The notes under the pieces were generated by a model. It did no database searches and was not told where the DNA came from. It saw only the letters and a program-made list of their open reading frames with translations. A DNA stretch of 64,000 nt from an uncultured Draconibacterium sp. (lineage in GTDB: Bacteria > Bacteroidota > Bacteroidia > Bacteroidales > Prolixibacteraceae), in assembly GCF_963677155.1 (NCBI RefSeq), contig NZ_OY781884.1, forward strand, positions 3,778,501-3,842,500, written 5' to 3'. The position numbers and the translations under genes were made by a program. This document shows positions 36,491 through 45,874 of this stretch, in pieces (within the stretch, counting starts at the first letter, position 1; each line of letters opens with the position of its first letter).

Positions 36491-37279
36491 TTATTTTACT
36501 AATTTAAGTACGGATAAAACGGCACAGTGATCGGAAGCAATTTCATCGCAAATAACTTCCGTTTCTACCACTTGCCACTTTTCGGCAGGCCTGAAAAATA
36601 TGTAGTCGATTTTGATTTCAGGTGCGTTGGATGGATAAGTTAAAGCGCCTTTTTGGTCGCTTGCTGTCCAGTATTCTGTTAGGATTGAGATTGGTTCGCT
36701 ATCGGGAGTAGCATTTAAATCGCCCGCCAAAATCGCCCGGTACTTGCACGAGGCAAAAACTTCATTGATGGTATTTACCTGGTCGATTCTATCGCTACTG
36801 TTTTCCTGATGCTCCAGATGCGTGCCGATAAAACTGATGGTGTCGCTCGATTCCAGTTGCACCAATACCTGAAGTGCTGCCCGCGGTTCATTGCCTGGAG
36901 AATGAGGAAGCGGTACATTTTTGCTCGACAGAATGGGCATTTTTGTCAGTATTCCTTCGCCGTATCCGCCACCATCAAAAGGCATGGCAATGCCAAATAA
37001 AGGCGCCATTTTAGTTCGCCAGCCCAACTCGGTAACCAGATCGTAGTTGCGGGCGCGGTTGGTTTTAAAATCAACTTCCTGCAAGGCAACCAGGTCGGGA
37101 TTTGTGTTCTGAATTACTGATGCGATCTTATCCAAATCAAAATCGCCTTTGGTAGTTGCACCGTGCAAAATGTTGAAAGTTAAGATTCTAATCGTTGGTT
37201 CTTGATTACTGTTATTCTGTGCAGAAAGGGTATTGAATGTTAAAACAAGCGTAAATATAGAAAGTAGCAGTTTAGTCAT
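36491..37279 (-). CDS. secreted endonuclease/exonuclease/phosphatase family protein
   Basis: This 262-residue protein has a signal peptide (LLLSIFTLVLTFNTLSAQ) and the metal-dependent hydrolase motifs of the family: ILTFNILHG, LVALQEVDF, FIGTHLEHQ, LAGDLNATPDS, KIDYIFF and the terminal ASDHCAVL. Exported members are often nucleases, sphingomyelinases or inositol phosphatases. The substrate here is unknown. It is convergent with the saccharopine reductase-like gene, whose stop is 16 bases away. Confidence 0.9.
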   Translation of the reverse strand: MTKLLLSIFTLVLTFNTLSAQNNSNQEPTIRILTFNILHGATTKGDFDLDKIASVIQNTNPDLVALQEVDFKTNRARNYDLVTELGWRTKMAPLFGIAMPFDGGGYGEGILTKMPILSSKNVPLPHSPGNEPRAALQVLVQLESSDTISFIGTHLEHQENSSDRIDQVNTINEVFASCKYRAILAGDLNATPDSEPISILTEYWTASDQKGALTYPSNAPEIKIDYIFFRPAEKWQVVETEVICDEIASDHCAVLSVLKLVK

Positions 37280-37318
37280 TTTTATCGATCTTAAGTTAAA
37301 GAGTTGAAGGTAGGGATT

Positions 37319-37608
37319 AAATTTTTGAAATTCCAGAATTCATTTTGTATGAATGAAAACAAACTGAATGTAATGACCGGCAAAGTTATCTGGAAAGAGA
37401 GATTAAGAGGCAATTTTAATTTTCGCCCATTTACGCCAGTGGAAATACTTACCTTATCAATGTGAAAAGATTGTGTACGATCATTAAACCTGGCGACTCA
37501 TTTAAAAAAAATGCTGAAAATGATATAGGAACTGTAAAAGCAGTCCCAATATTTGTTGGCGATAATATGTTTTTACGAAGCGATAAGTTTTCGTCTCTGA
37601 TTCAATAG
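37319..37608 (+). pseudogene. C-terminal remnant of a PQQ-like beta-propeller protein
   Basis: Two adjacent plus-strand frames carry propeller-like sequence. The first reads LNVMTGKVIWKERL then GNFNFRPFTP and stops at 37463. The second continues as INVKRLCTIIKPGDSFKK, AENDIGTVKAVPIFVGDNMF and LRSDKF to a TAG at 37606. The TGKVIW blade motif and the final ASPVFVGDxxxLRTDK-like tail match the C-termini of the propeller proteins encoded from 39974 on. A frameshift and loss of the N-terminal blades make this a decayed copy. It lies in the 624-base gap upstream of typA; the rest of the gap shows no gene. Confidence 0.65.
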
Positions 37609-37798
37609 TTTTTGTGTGCAGATAATGCTGGTTTTGCAGATTAATGGCAGTGATGTTATATTTTCAAGAAGACGACATCCTCGCTTTGTTTCTGAGATTT
37701 TTGCGTAAATTGATCCGGTCTGCGTTATCTGCGTTCCTTTTAACATTAAATTTCCATTCATTTAAATCCAACTATCATTTTATACATTAAAACTTTCT

Positions 37799-37806
37799 TA
37801 CATTTG
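37799..37806 (+). promoter_or_regulatory. possible -7 element of the typA promoter
   Basis: TACATTTG matches the TAnnTTTG consensus, 98 bases upstream of the typA start. The -33 region has only an ATTT-like match, so the call is weak. Confidence 0.35.
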
Positions 37807-37903
37807 CGCGCCGATTCGGAAGTTTGGTTTTTTAGTCATAAATAATTGATTGAAAACAAATAAAGCCTTTCGGTGTTGGTAAATTGGATTAGAAAAAAGT
37901 AAA

Positions 37904-39715
37904 ATGACAGAAATCAGAAACATTGCAATTATTGCACACGTCGACCACGGTAAAACTACTTTGGTTGACCGTATACTTCACCAGGTAAAATTGTTCCGCG
38001 AGAACCAGGAGGTTCAGGAGCTTTTTCTGGATAACAATGACCTGGAACGAGAGCGTGGAATTACCATTCTTTCTAAAAACGTTTCGGTACGCTACAAAGA
38101 CACCAAAATTAATATCATCGATACTCCCGGGCACAGCGACTTTGGAGGCGAGGTAGAGCGTGTGTTAAACATGGCCAACGGTGTTTTGTTGATTGTTGAT
38201 GCTTTTGAAGGACCGATGCCACAAACCCGTTTTGTGTTGCAAAAAGCCATCGAGCTGGGATTAAAACCAATGGTGGTGGTAAACAAAGTTGACAAAGAAA
38301 ACTGTACCCCGGAAATTGCTCAGGAAAAAGTTTTCGACCTGATGTTTAGCCTTGATGCTACCGAAGAACAGTTGGATTTTCCAACGGTTTACGGATCGGC
38401 AAAAGCTGGCTGGATGGGACCCGATTGGCAAACGCCAACTGAAGATGTGGTTTATTTGCTCGATCAGATTTTGGAGCATATCCCTGCCTCAACACCCAAG
38501 GAAGGAACCTTGCAAATGCGTATTACTTCGCTCGATTATTCGTCGTATACCGGCCGAATAGCAGTGGGAAAAGTAACACGAGGTGAATTGGTTCCGGGAT
38601 CGCGTGTATCGTTGGTAAAACGCGATGGAAGTGTTGTTAAAACGGCAGCCAAAGAGTGTTACCTGTTTGAAGGTTTGGGAAAAGAGAAAACAAGAGATAC
38701 AATTCCGTGTGGCGAAATTTGTGCTGTACTGGGGCTGGAAGGTTTTGATATTGGCGATACTATTGCCGATGCTGAAGAGCCGGAAGGATTGACTCCGATT
38801 CAGGTAGACGAGCCAACAATGAGCATGACTTTTGTGTCGAATAACTCACCATTCTTTGGACGCGACGGTAAATTTGTAACTTCACGCCAGGTGCGCGATC
38901 GTTTGTTTAAAGAAATTGAAAAGAATCTTGCACTGCGGGTGGAAGAGACTGATTCTGCAGATAAATTTCTGGTTTATGGGCGTGGAATTCTCCATTTGTC
39001 AATTCTTATTGAAACCATGCGCCGCGAAGGTTACGAAATACAAGTGGGGCAGCCACAGGTTATTGTTAAAGAAATTGACGGCAAAAAATGTGAGCCGATT
39101 GAAGCACTAACTGTTCAGGTGCCCGACGAATTCTCTGGGAAAGTAATTGAGCTGGTAACAGCCCGCAAAGGAGATATTGCTAATATTGAAGTGAAAGATG
39201 ATCGTGCTCATTTGGAATTTCATATTCCATCGCGCGGATTAATAGGTTTGCGTAATCAGATGCTTACTGCTACTGAGGGTGAGGCTATTATGGCGCACCG
39301 CCTGAAAGGGTATGAACCATGGAAAGGCGAATTGGGGGTAAAACGTAGCGGTGCACTTATTTCGCTTGAAACAGGAACAGCTATTGCTTATTCGATTGAT
39401 AAAATGCAGGATCGCGGTCGCTTCTTTGTTGAGCCTGGCGAAGATGTTTATGCCGGTCAGGTGATTGGAGAATATACCCGTCAGGATGATTTAACCATAA
39501 ATATTATCCGTACCAAAAAAATGTCGAACATGCGTTCTTCTGGTGCCGATGAAAAAACATCCATCGCTCCGGCCGTTAAATTTTCGCTGGAAGAAGCAAT
39601 GGAATATATCCGTAACGACGAATACATTGAGGTTACTCCAAACTTTATGCGAATTCGTAAAATTTACCTCGACGAGCATGAGCGTAAACGTCGTGCAAAA
39701 GCGATAAGTGAATAA
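37904..39715 (+). CDS. typA: ribosome-associated GTPase TypA/BipA
   Basis: This 603-residue translational GTPase has the full TypA length. G-domain motifs are AHVDHGKTT (P-loop), the switch region [15 protein letters not shown] and NKVD. Domains II and III follow, with the TypA-specific C-terminal region [12 protein letters not shown] to the end (RRAKAISE). It assists ribosome assembly and stress adaptation. It is monocistronic with a clear terminator. Confidence 0.97.
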   Translation: MTEIRNIAIIAHVDHGKTTLVDRILHQVKLFRENQEVQELFLDNNDLERERGITILSKNVSVRYKDTKINIIDTPGHSDFGGEVERVLNMANGVLLIVDAFEGPMPQTRFVLQKAIELGLKPMVVVNKVDKENCTPEIAQEKVFDLMFSLDATEEQLDFPTVYGSAKAGWMGPDWQTPTEDVVYLLDQILEHIPASTPKEGTLQMRITSLDYSSYTGRIAVGKVTRGELVPGSRVSLVKRDGSVVKTAAKECYLFEGLGKEKTRDTIPCGEICAVLGLEGFDIGDTIADAEEPEGLTPIQVDEPTMSMTFVSNNSPFFGRDGKFVTSRQVRDRLFKEIEKNLALRVEETDSADKFLVYGRGILHLSILIETMRREGYEIQVGQPQVIVKEIDGKKCEPIEALTVQVPDEFSGKVIELVTARKGDIANIEVKDDRAHLEFHIPSRGLIGLRNQMLTATEGEAIMAHRLKGYEPWKGELGVKRSGALISLETGTAIAYSIDKMQDRGRFFVEPGEDVYAGQVIGEYTRQDDLTINIIRTKKMSNMRSSGADEKTSIAPAVKFSLEEAMEYIRNDEYIEVTPNFMRIRKIYLDEHERKRRAKAISE

Positions 39716-39739
39716 AGAAACATATTTGAAATATATTGG

Positions 39740-39770
39740 AAGGCAGGTTGATAATCAATCTGCCTTTTTT
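39740..39770 (+). terminator. intrinsic terminator after typA
   Basis: AAGGCAG at the left and CTGCCTT at the right pair with an extended, slightly imperfect TTGAT/ATCAA stem. A run of T follows. Confidence 0.8.
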
Positions 39771-39973
39771 GTGTTTGGTAGTTCTTGCAAAGGCTAAATA
39801 GTCTGAATTCAGCCAGATGTTATAATTCCTCTTTTTTGTCTACTGAATTGTTAACGATCTTTAAACGACTTTTAAATATATCTTACTATTTAGATAGCTG
39901 ATAAATTGCTTGGGAGCATTGCTAATGTGGGGTTTTGGTTCTATTTTTAGGAGCAAAACTTAATTCTAAAGTC

Positions 39974-41185
39974 ATGATTCAAAAATGTTTAGTTCTTGTT
40001 TCTGCACTGATTTTCTCGGTAACCAGCTTATATGCTCAGGAGCCAACTGTTTGGCGGGGCCAAAATAACGGAATTTACCCGGAAACAGGCTTGCTTAAAG
40101 AGTGGCCGGCCAATGGTCCCGAAATTTTATGGACCGCAGAGGGATTGGGCGAAGGACATTCGTCGCCGGTATTTGCCAACGATAAAATCTACCTGTCGAC
40201 CATGATCGATGGTGAAGGTTTTATTTTCATTTTCTCTCAGGATGGTGAAATAATAAAAAAGGTTTCATATGGAACAGAATTCGCAGAAAGTTATCCTGGT
40301 GCCCGTTCTTCTGTCGTGGTTGATGGTGATTTAATGTACATCTATAGCGGTCTGGGAGTGTTGACTTGTATGGATTCAGAAAACGGCGAAGTAAAATGGC
40401 GCAAAAATGCTTTTACTGATTTCGATGGTGAAAATATACGTTGGGGAGTTACCGAAACTGTTCTTATTGATGGCGATGTAGTGTATTTAACTCCGGGCGG
40501 AAAGAAAAACAATATAGTGGCCTTGAACCGTTTTAATGGCGATCTGATCTGGACATCAGCCGGAAAAGGAGAATTGTCGGCTTACTGTACACCATTGCTG
40601 GTAGAACTTCCTGCGCGAAAATTACTGCTAACACATACTGCCGATCATATTATTGGTGTTGATGCCAAAACCGGACAGTTGCTGTGGGATTACCCGCATA
40701 AAAACCAGTGGAGCGTTCATCCGAATACGCCGCTTTTCTATAACGGCGATCTGTTTTGCTTTAGCGGCTATGGCAAAGGTGGAGTAAAACTTGATCTTAG
40801 CGAGGATGGCAGCAGTGTGACAAAACAGTGGGAAAACCCAGAGCTAGACAGTCGTATGGGAGGAATGGTTGTGGTTGACGGTTATCTTTATGGCTCAGGC
40901 GACAAAGGGCGCGAGTGGCGTTGCGTGAACTGGGAAACCGGCGAGGAAAAATACGCATCGAAAGACATTGCAAAAGGTGTTACCATTTATGCCGACGGCA
41001 TGTTATATTGCTACAGCGAACGTGGCGAACTGGCATTGGTTGAAGCTACACCCGAAGGCTTTAATATTGTAAGCCAAACAAAAGTTGAATTGGGAACAGC
41101 ACAACATTGGGCGCACCCGGTAATTAATAATGGACGCCTGTTTGTTCGCCATGGCGATGTGCTAATTGCCTACAAAATCAAATAA
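39974..41185 (+). CDS. exported PQQ-like beta-propeller protein, copy 1 of the redox cluster
   Basis: This 403-residue protein is read from ATG 39974, giving a clean signal peptide (LVSALIFSVTSLYAQ). Longer in-frame starts to 39935 spoil it. The mature part opens with VWRGQNNGIYPETGLLKEWP and consists of propeller blades with tryptophan-docking motifs (DSENGEVKWR, NRFNGDLIW, DAKTGQLLWDYP). It belongs to the BamB/PQQ-like superfamily. The active-site residues and adjacent-Cys disulfide of true quinoprotein dehydrogenases are not evident. It heads a long same-strand redox cluster and is a close paralogue of the next gene. Function unknown. Confidence 0.85.
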   Translation: MIQKCLVLVSALIFSVTSLYAQEPTVWRGQNNGIYPETGLLKEWPANGPEILWTAEGLGEGHSSPVFANDKIYLSTMIDGEGFIFIFSQDGEIIKKVSYGTEFAESYPGARSSVVVDGDLMYIYSGLGVLTCMDSENGEVKWRKNAFTDFDGENIRWGVTETVLIDGDVVYLTPGGKKNNIVALNRFNGDLIWTSAGKGELSAYCTPLLVELPARKLLLTHTADHIIGVDAKTGQLLWDYPHKNQWSVHPNTPLFYNGDLFCFSGYGKGGVKLDLSEDGSSVTKQWENPELDSRMGGMVVVDGYLYGSGDKGREWRCVNWETGEEKYASKDIAKGVTIYADGMLYCYSERGELALVEATPEGFNIVSQTKVELGTAQHWAHPVINNGRLFVRHGDVLIAYKIK

Positions 41186-41223
41186 GTTCCACCTGAATTT
41201 CTATTCAATTAAAATAAAAAACC

Positions 41224-42456
41224 ATGAAGATTGCACTAACACTATTAATTGCCGCATTTACGTTATCGTTAAGCGCCCAGGTTACACAGTGGCGCGGGCC
41301 AAACCGCGACGGGCATTTCCCCGAAACAGGCTTGCTAAAAGAATGGCCCGAAAAAGGCCCTGAATTACTGATGCAGGTTGAAAAAATAGGAAAAGGATAT
41401 TCGTCGGCAATTGCTGAAGGCGATATGATCTACACAACCGGAATGATTGATACCATGGATTATCTGACTGCGATAAATCCTGATGGTTCGTTTAAATACC
41501 AGGTGCCTTATGGCCGCTCGTGGACGAACTCGTTTCCCGATACTCGAAGTACACCGGTAATTGATAACGACCGGATATACGTACAAAGCGGAACCGGACA
41601 GGTTTCATGTATCAACAAAGGAAGCGGGGAAACCATTTGGGAAGTTAACGTTGACGAAAATTTTCATGGAGAATACCATATTTGGGGAAATTCTGAAACA
41701 GTTCTGATTTGCGACGATAAAGTAATCGTTTCGCCCGGAGGAAAAGAAACCAGCGTTGTGGCGCTAAATAAAATGACTGGCGAGAAAGTTTGGCAAACCG
41801 AGTCGCTTGGAGGGCCGAGAGCTTATGCGTCGGCAACTATTTACGAATGGAATGGTTTCCGTTATATTCTGGCGGTTATCGGTACTGATCTTATGGCAAT
41901 TGTTCCCGAAACCGGCGAGATAGCCTGGAGTTACAGGTATTGGAATCCTACTCATTGGGATCAGGACGGATTGATCTGGACGAATACGCCTGTTTTTAAA
42001 GACAATCGTATTTTTATTACCATGGGCTATGATTATCCGGCTGTTATGCTGGAAGTGGATTCAACAGGAACATCGGTAAGCGAAAAATTTGTTGATCATA
42101 CTTTTGATAATCACCACCACGGCGTAATTCTTACCGATGGTTATTTGTACGGCTCAAACTGGTTTGATAACAAACGGGGAAAATGGATTTGTATGAACTG
42201 GGATTCAGGCGAGATTAAATATGTAGCAGATTGGGACACAAAAGGTTCGGTGGTGATGGCCGACGGACTGCTTTACTGTTACAACGAACGTGGAAATGTT
42301 GGGTTGGTAAAACCCGATCCTGATGGTTTTGAAGTGATCAGCGAATTCAAAATCAGAGAAGGTGCCGGGCCGCATTGGGCGCATCCTTTTATCGCCAATG
42401 GTAAATTGTATATGCGCCACGGCGATGTGTTAATGGTGTACGATATTAAAGCTTAA
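41224..42456 (+). CDS. exported PQQ-like beta-propeller protein, copy 2
   Basis: This 410-residue protein has a signal peptide (IALTLLIAAFTLSLSAQ) and an N-terminal motif QWRGPNRDGHFPETGLLKEW shared almost word for word with the preceding protein, so the two arose by tandem duplication. Blade motifs are NKGSGETIWEV, NKMTGEKVWQT and PETGEIAWSY. It ends with GPHWAHPFIANGKLYMRHGD, also matched in copy 1. Location is periplasmic or extracellular. It may bind a partner or a cofactor; none can be assigned. The gap to copy 1 is 38 bases. Confidence 0.85.
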   Translation: MKIALTLLIAAFTLSLSAQVTQWRGPNRDGHFPETGLLKEWPEKGPELLMQVEKIGKGYSSAIAEGDMIYTTGMIDTMDYLTAINPDGSFKYQVPYGRSWTNSFPDTRSTPVIDNDRIYVQSGTGQVSCINKGSGETIWEVNVDENFHGEYHIWGNSETVLICDDKVIVSPGGKETSVVALNKMTGEKVWQTESLGGPRAYASATIYEWNGFRYILAVIGTDLMAIVPETGEIAWSYRYWNPTHWDQDGLIWTNTPVFKDNRIFITMGYDYPAVMLEVDSTGTSVSEKFVDHTFDNHHHGVILTDGYLYGSNWFDNKRGKWICMNWDSGEIKYVADWDTKGSVVMADGLLYCYNERGNVGLVKPDPDGFEVISEFKIREGAGPHWAHPFIANGKLYMRHGDVLMVYDIKA

Positions 42457-42514
42457 CCCCGCATTAACTCAAGTTTGCAGCAAAACTATTATCTTTCTGT
42501 TTTTACCTGAATTA

Positions 42515-43942
42515 ATGATTAAAAGAACCATAAATATCATCTTAATCTTGATCGGTACCATTGGATTTATTTCCATTTTTTGGTGGTTAAATGCCGATCC
42601 TACCAAAGGTTTTTCCGTTAATCTTGAAGGTGCTGATAATCGGGGTAAAGGAGTACCTCTACAGGAGGTGAATATTGGTGAATATTTTGAAGAGTTTGCC
42701 TCGGATTACCAGGTGTTGGACGAAACGTGGACCAATTTTCGTGGTGCCGACCACGATAATATTTCAAAGTCGTCGGTAAAGCTAGTCGAGAGTTTTGGGG
42801 CGGAAGGTCCAAAAATTCTTTGGTCGAAGAAATTAGGGGAAGGACACTCCGGAGCTGCTATTTACAAAGGTTTGGCTTATGTACTCGACTACAGTGAAGA
42901 GGAGCGAGCCGATATTTTGCGCTGTTTTTCAGTGGTTTCCGGTGAGGAGCAGTGGCGTCGCGGATACGATGTGGCTATAAAAAGAAATCACGGAATGTCG
43001 CGAACGATCCCCGCTGTTACCGATAAATACATTGTTACGATTGGGCCAAAATGCCACGTTATGTGTCTTGATCGCGAAACAGGAGATTTTCGTTGGGGAC
43101 TCGATGTCGTAAAAGAGTATCAGAATGAAATACCCTTTTGGTACACCGGACAATGTCCGATAATTGATAATGGCGTTGCAATTATTGCCACCGGAGGGAG
43201 TAAAATGATGGTAGCCATTGATTGCGAAACCGGTGAGAAATTATGGGAAACACCAAATCCAAATGGTTGGAAAATGTCGCATTCTTCGGTAATGCCTTTT
43301 ACTTTTGGCAGTCGAAAAATGTATGTGTACAGCGCTATCGGTGGCTTGCTTGGAGTTGCTGCCGATGGATCTGATGCTGGGCAGATTTTATGGGCTACAT
43401 CGCAGTGGAATCATTCGGTTGTTGCACCTTCTCCGGTTTGTATGCCCGACGGAAAAATCTTTTTAACAGCAGGTTATGGTGCCGGAAGTATGATCGTGCA
43501 ACTAACGGAAAATAATGGTGTTTTCTCTGCTGAGCCGCTTTACGAATATGCACCAAAAGATGGATTGGCATGTGAGCAGCAAACACCGATTTTATGGAAT
43601 GGCCTTTTGTTTGGTATCGTTCCGAAGGATGGTGGTGCCAACCGAAATCAGCTGATTTGCGTGAATCCCAGTGATACAAGAAAAGTGGTGTGGACGAGTG
43701 GTAAGGAGAACCGTTTTGGACTCGGACCGTATTTTATTGCCGACAATAAACTATTTATTCTGAGTGATGACGGAACCCTGACTATTGCACGCCCAAGTAC
43801 CGAAAAATACATTCAGTTGGAACAGGTTAAAGTAATTGAAGACGGGCACGATGCCTGGGCGCCTTTTGCATTGGCCGACGGTTATTTATTGTTGCGCGAC
43901 GCAGAAACAATGATCTGCATCGACCTGAATGTGAACGGATAG
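42515..43942 (+). CDS. membrane-anchored PQQ-like beta-propeller protein, copy 3
   Basis: This 475-residue protein has an N-terminal hydrophobic segment (INIILILIGTIGFISIFWWL) that looks like an uncleaved anchor, then a linker and a propeller. The domain start WTNFRGADHDNIS repeats the FRG motif of its neighbours, and blades carry DRETGDFRW, DCETGEKLWE and VSGEEQWR. It is probably tethered to the inner membrane and faces the periplasm. It is divergent from copies 1 and 2 in sequence but in the same operon-like array. Confidence 0.85.
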   Translation: MIKRTINIILILIGTIGFISIFWWLNADPTKGFSVNLEGADNRGKGVPLQEVNIGEYFEEFASDYQVLDETWTNFRGADHDNISKSSVKLVESFGAEGPKILWSKKLGEGHSGAAIYKGLAYVLDYSEEERADILRCFSVVSGEEQWRRGYDVAIKRNHGMSRTIPAVTDKYIVTIGPKCHVMCLDRETGDFRWGLDVVKEYQNEIPFWYTGQCPIIDNGVAIIATGGSKMMVAIDCETGEKLWETPNPNGWKMSHSSVMPFTFGSRKMYVYSAIGGLLGVAADGSDAGQILWATSQWNHSVVAPSPVCMPDGKIFLTAGYGAGSMIVQLTENNGVFSAEPLYEYAPKDGLACEQQTPILWNGLLFGIVPKDGGANRNQLICVNPSDTRKVVWTSGKENRFGLGPYFIADNKLFILSDDGTLTIARPSTEKYIQLEQVKVIEDGHDAWAPFALADGYLLLRDAETMICIDLNVNG

Positions 43943-43963
43943 ATAAGCATTAATTATATTGTT

Positions 43964-44938
43964 ATGAAGAACAAAGGAATTGTAATATTTCTGATTTTAC
44001 TGGCGGCGGTAATCGTTGGTATAATGGTGTTTGACTGGTATTCGAAGCGTCCGGATAACATGGATGCCAATAAGTTTGAGTTCAGTGTGGCTGAGTTTCG
44101 GAATGTTCCGAAGGAGCTGGTGAAATACAAAGAGACCCGGAATTTTAACCTGGGCTTTGTAAAAGCTGAAGCACTTGAAATTGCCAATAATAACATTTAC
44201 GCTGTTGGCGATCAGAAATTGAAGATCGTTGATTTCTCGGGAACGCTGCTTAATGAGGTGGGTTTTTTGGATGAGCCTCATGGATTGGACGTGGTTGGCG
44301 ATACCATTTATATAGTTTTCGAGAAATTTGTGTGGATTGTCGACAAAACCGGCATTACCATTCACAAATGGGAAGTTGAGGGAGAAGATACCTATTTGAC
44401 TGCTGTTGCTGTTGATGGTGAGGATATTATGGTTGCCGATGCGGGTAACCGACGCATACTACGTTTTAATCATCAGGGAGAAACTGTGAATCAGTTTGAA
44501 GGAAAAACCGATGACGATTTAGCACACGGTTTTATTGTGCCCAGTCCATATTTCGATTTAGATATAAATGCTTACGGCGATTTGTGGGTGGCCAATCCGG
44601 GTATGCACACCATGGAAAACTACACCAAAGAAGGACGATTGCGCGAGTTCTGGAAAGCTTCAGGAAATCAAACTAAGAATTTCAGCGGATGTTGCAATCC
44701 TGCTCATTTTTGCTTTTTGCCCGATGGCAGTTTTGTTACCAGCGAAAAAGGGTTGGTTCGCGTAAAAATTTACAAACCGTCCGGAGAGTTTTCTGGAGTT
44801 GTGGCGCCACCGGCAAAATTCGATGAAAAAATTGAAGGGCAAGCTCCCGATGTAGCTGTCGATGAGGACGGAAATATTTATGCGCTGGATTTCGACAGAA
44901 ATGTATTACGGGTATTTGAACCAAAGATGTCAGAATAG
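43964..44938 (+). CDS. membrane-anchored NHL-repeat beta-propeller protein
   Basis: This 324-residue protein has an N-terminal membrane anchor (IVIFLILLAAVIVGIMVFDW) and NHL-type repeats (AVDGEDIMVADAGNRRILRF, GDLWVANPGMHTMENY, AVDEDGNIYALDFDRNVLRV). A conserved-looking FSGCCNPAHFCFLPDG loop holds adjacent cysteines that could bind a metal or form a disulfide. NHL propellers usually serve as binding scaffolds. The gene begins 21 bases after the preceding propeller gene. Confidence 0.82.
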   Translation: MKNKGIVIFLILLAAVIVGIMVFDWYSKRPDNMDANKFEFSVAEFRNVPKELVKYKETRNFNLGFVKAEALEIANNNIYAVGDQKLKIVDFSGTLLNEVGFLDEPHGLDVVGDTIYIVFEKFVWIVDKTGITIHKWEVEGEDTYLTAVAVDGEDIMVADAGNRRILRFNHQGETVNQFEGKTDDDLAHGFIVPSPYFDLDINAYGDLWVANPGMHTMENYTKEGRLREFWKASGNQTKNFSGCCNPAHFCFLPDGSFVTSEKGLVRVKIYKPSGEFSGVVAPPAKFDEKIEGQAPDVAVDEDGNIYALDFDRNVLRVFEPKMSE

Positions 44939-44952
44939 ACAATATTACTGAG

Positions 44953-45156
44953 ATGAAACGAAAAGAATTTATAAGAACAACAGGACGACTTTTGCTTCTC
45001 GGAGGAATTACAGCTTCTACTGGTTATTTGTTCGTGAATAAAAAGGTGTCAGTTTCTTGTTCGGTTTCCCCAACATGTAAAAACTGTGGAAAGGTTTCAG
45101 CGTGTATTAATCCTGATGTAAAAGAGGAGCGGGGAGAAGTGGAATTAAAGCCATAA
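44953..45156 (+). CDS. small Cys-rich exported protein
   Basis: This 67-residue protein starts 14 bases after the NHL gene. Its N-terminus (MKRKEFIRTTGRLLLLGGIT) is a signal peptide or anchor with Tat-like features but no strict twin arginine. The mature part holds SCSVSPTCKNCGKVSAC, with spacing CX5CX2CX5C, able to bind an Fe-S cluster or another metal. I do not recognise the family. Its place before the polyferredoxin suggests a small electron carrier or assembly partner. Confidence 0.7.
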   Translation: MKRKEFIRTTGRLLLLGGITASTGYLFVNKKVSVSCSVSPTCKNCGKVSACINPDVKEERGEVELKP

Positions 45157-45173
45157 TAATTTGGGCTTTTTAG

Positions 45174-45258
45174 CCCCGGGTTTTAACCCGGGGGAACGAG
45201 TGAAACGAGTATAAAGGCGCCTGGTAACTTGATTGAAAAAACAATTGACCTGGCGCCG
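45174..45258. repeat. two palindromic hairpins between the small Cys-rich gene and the ferredoxin gene
   Basis: CCCCGGGTT-TT-AACCCGGGG (45174-45193) is a perfect hairpin. It is followed by the direct repeat AACGAGTG/AACGAGTA, then by GGCGCCTGGT near 45217 paired with ACCTGGCGCC ending at 45257. The whole looks like an inserted intergenic repeat that may process or attenuate the polycistronic transcript. Confidence 0.55.
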
Positions 45259-45286
45259 CAGAGCAAATTTTGACTAGAAATGACAA

Positions 45287-45865
45287 ATGGAAAATAACAG
45301 CAAATCACAAAGCCGCAGGAAATTCATCCGTAATGGGGTGCGCGCCTCGTTATTATTGTCGTTGGGAGCGATAAGTGTTTCGGCGCTACGTAAGGTAAGT
45401 GGCGATGATTATGTGTGGCAGATCGATCCATTTAAGTGTACGCAGTGCGGACGATGTGCAACCGAGTGTGTGTTGAATCCTTCGGCCGTAAAATGTATCC
45501 ATGCTTTTGATTTGTGTGGTTACTGCGATTTGTGTGGCGGCTACCTGAAACCCGATGCAAATGCGCAAAGTACAGCTGCCGAAAACCAGTTGTGCCCAAC
45601 AGCAGCCATCGAACGTCGTTTCATCGAGGAACCCTATTTCGAGTATCATATTAACGAGGATCTGTGCATTGGTTGTGCAAAATGTGTAGCCGGATGTACT
45701 TCATTCGGAAACGGTTCGATGCACCTGCAGATCATGCATCATATCTGTGTCAACTGTAACGAGTGTTCCATCGCACGGGTTTGCCCGTCGGACGCCATTA
45801 GCCGGGTAAAAGCCAGTGAAGCTTACAACGTAAAAGGTGATTTTACAAACAACCCAGAAGCCTGA
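45287..45865 (+). CDS. Tat-exported polyferredoxin (up to four [4Fe-4S] clusters)
   Basis: This 192-residue protein has a clear twin-arginine signal (SRRKFIRNGVRASLLLSLGA). Four cysteine groups follow: CTQCGRCATEC, CGYCDLCGG with a later CPTA, CIGCAKCVAGC, and CVNCNECSIARVCP. The pattern resembles NapG/MauM-type periplasmic ferredoxins and could hold up to four [4Fe-4S] clusters. It lies 9 bases upstream of the NapH/NosR-like membrane protein, so the pair probably moves electrons between the membrane and a periplasmic partner. Confidence 0.88.
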   Translation: MENNSKSQSRRKFIRNGVRASLLLSLGAISVSALRKVSGDDYVWQIDPFKCTQCGRCATECVLNPSAVKCIHAFDLCGYCDLCGGYLKPDANAQSTAAENQLCPTAAIERRFIEEPYFEYHINEDLCIGCAKCVAGCTSFGNGSMHLQIMHHICVNCNECSIARVCPSDAISRVKASEAYNVKGDFTNNPEA

Positions 45866-45874
45866 TTTTAGAAA

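Noticed and set aside
37573-37761. A 62-codon minus-strand frame upstream of typA
   Set aside because: It has an AACGCAGATAACGCAGAC-like repetitive stretch typical of intergenic sequence in this phylum and no protein family match.
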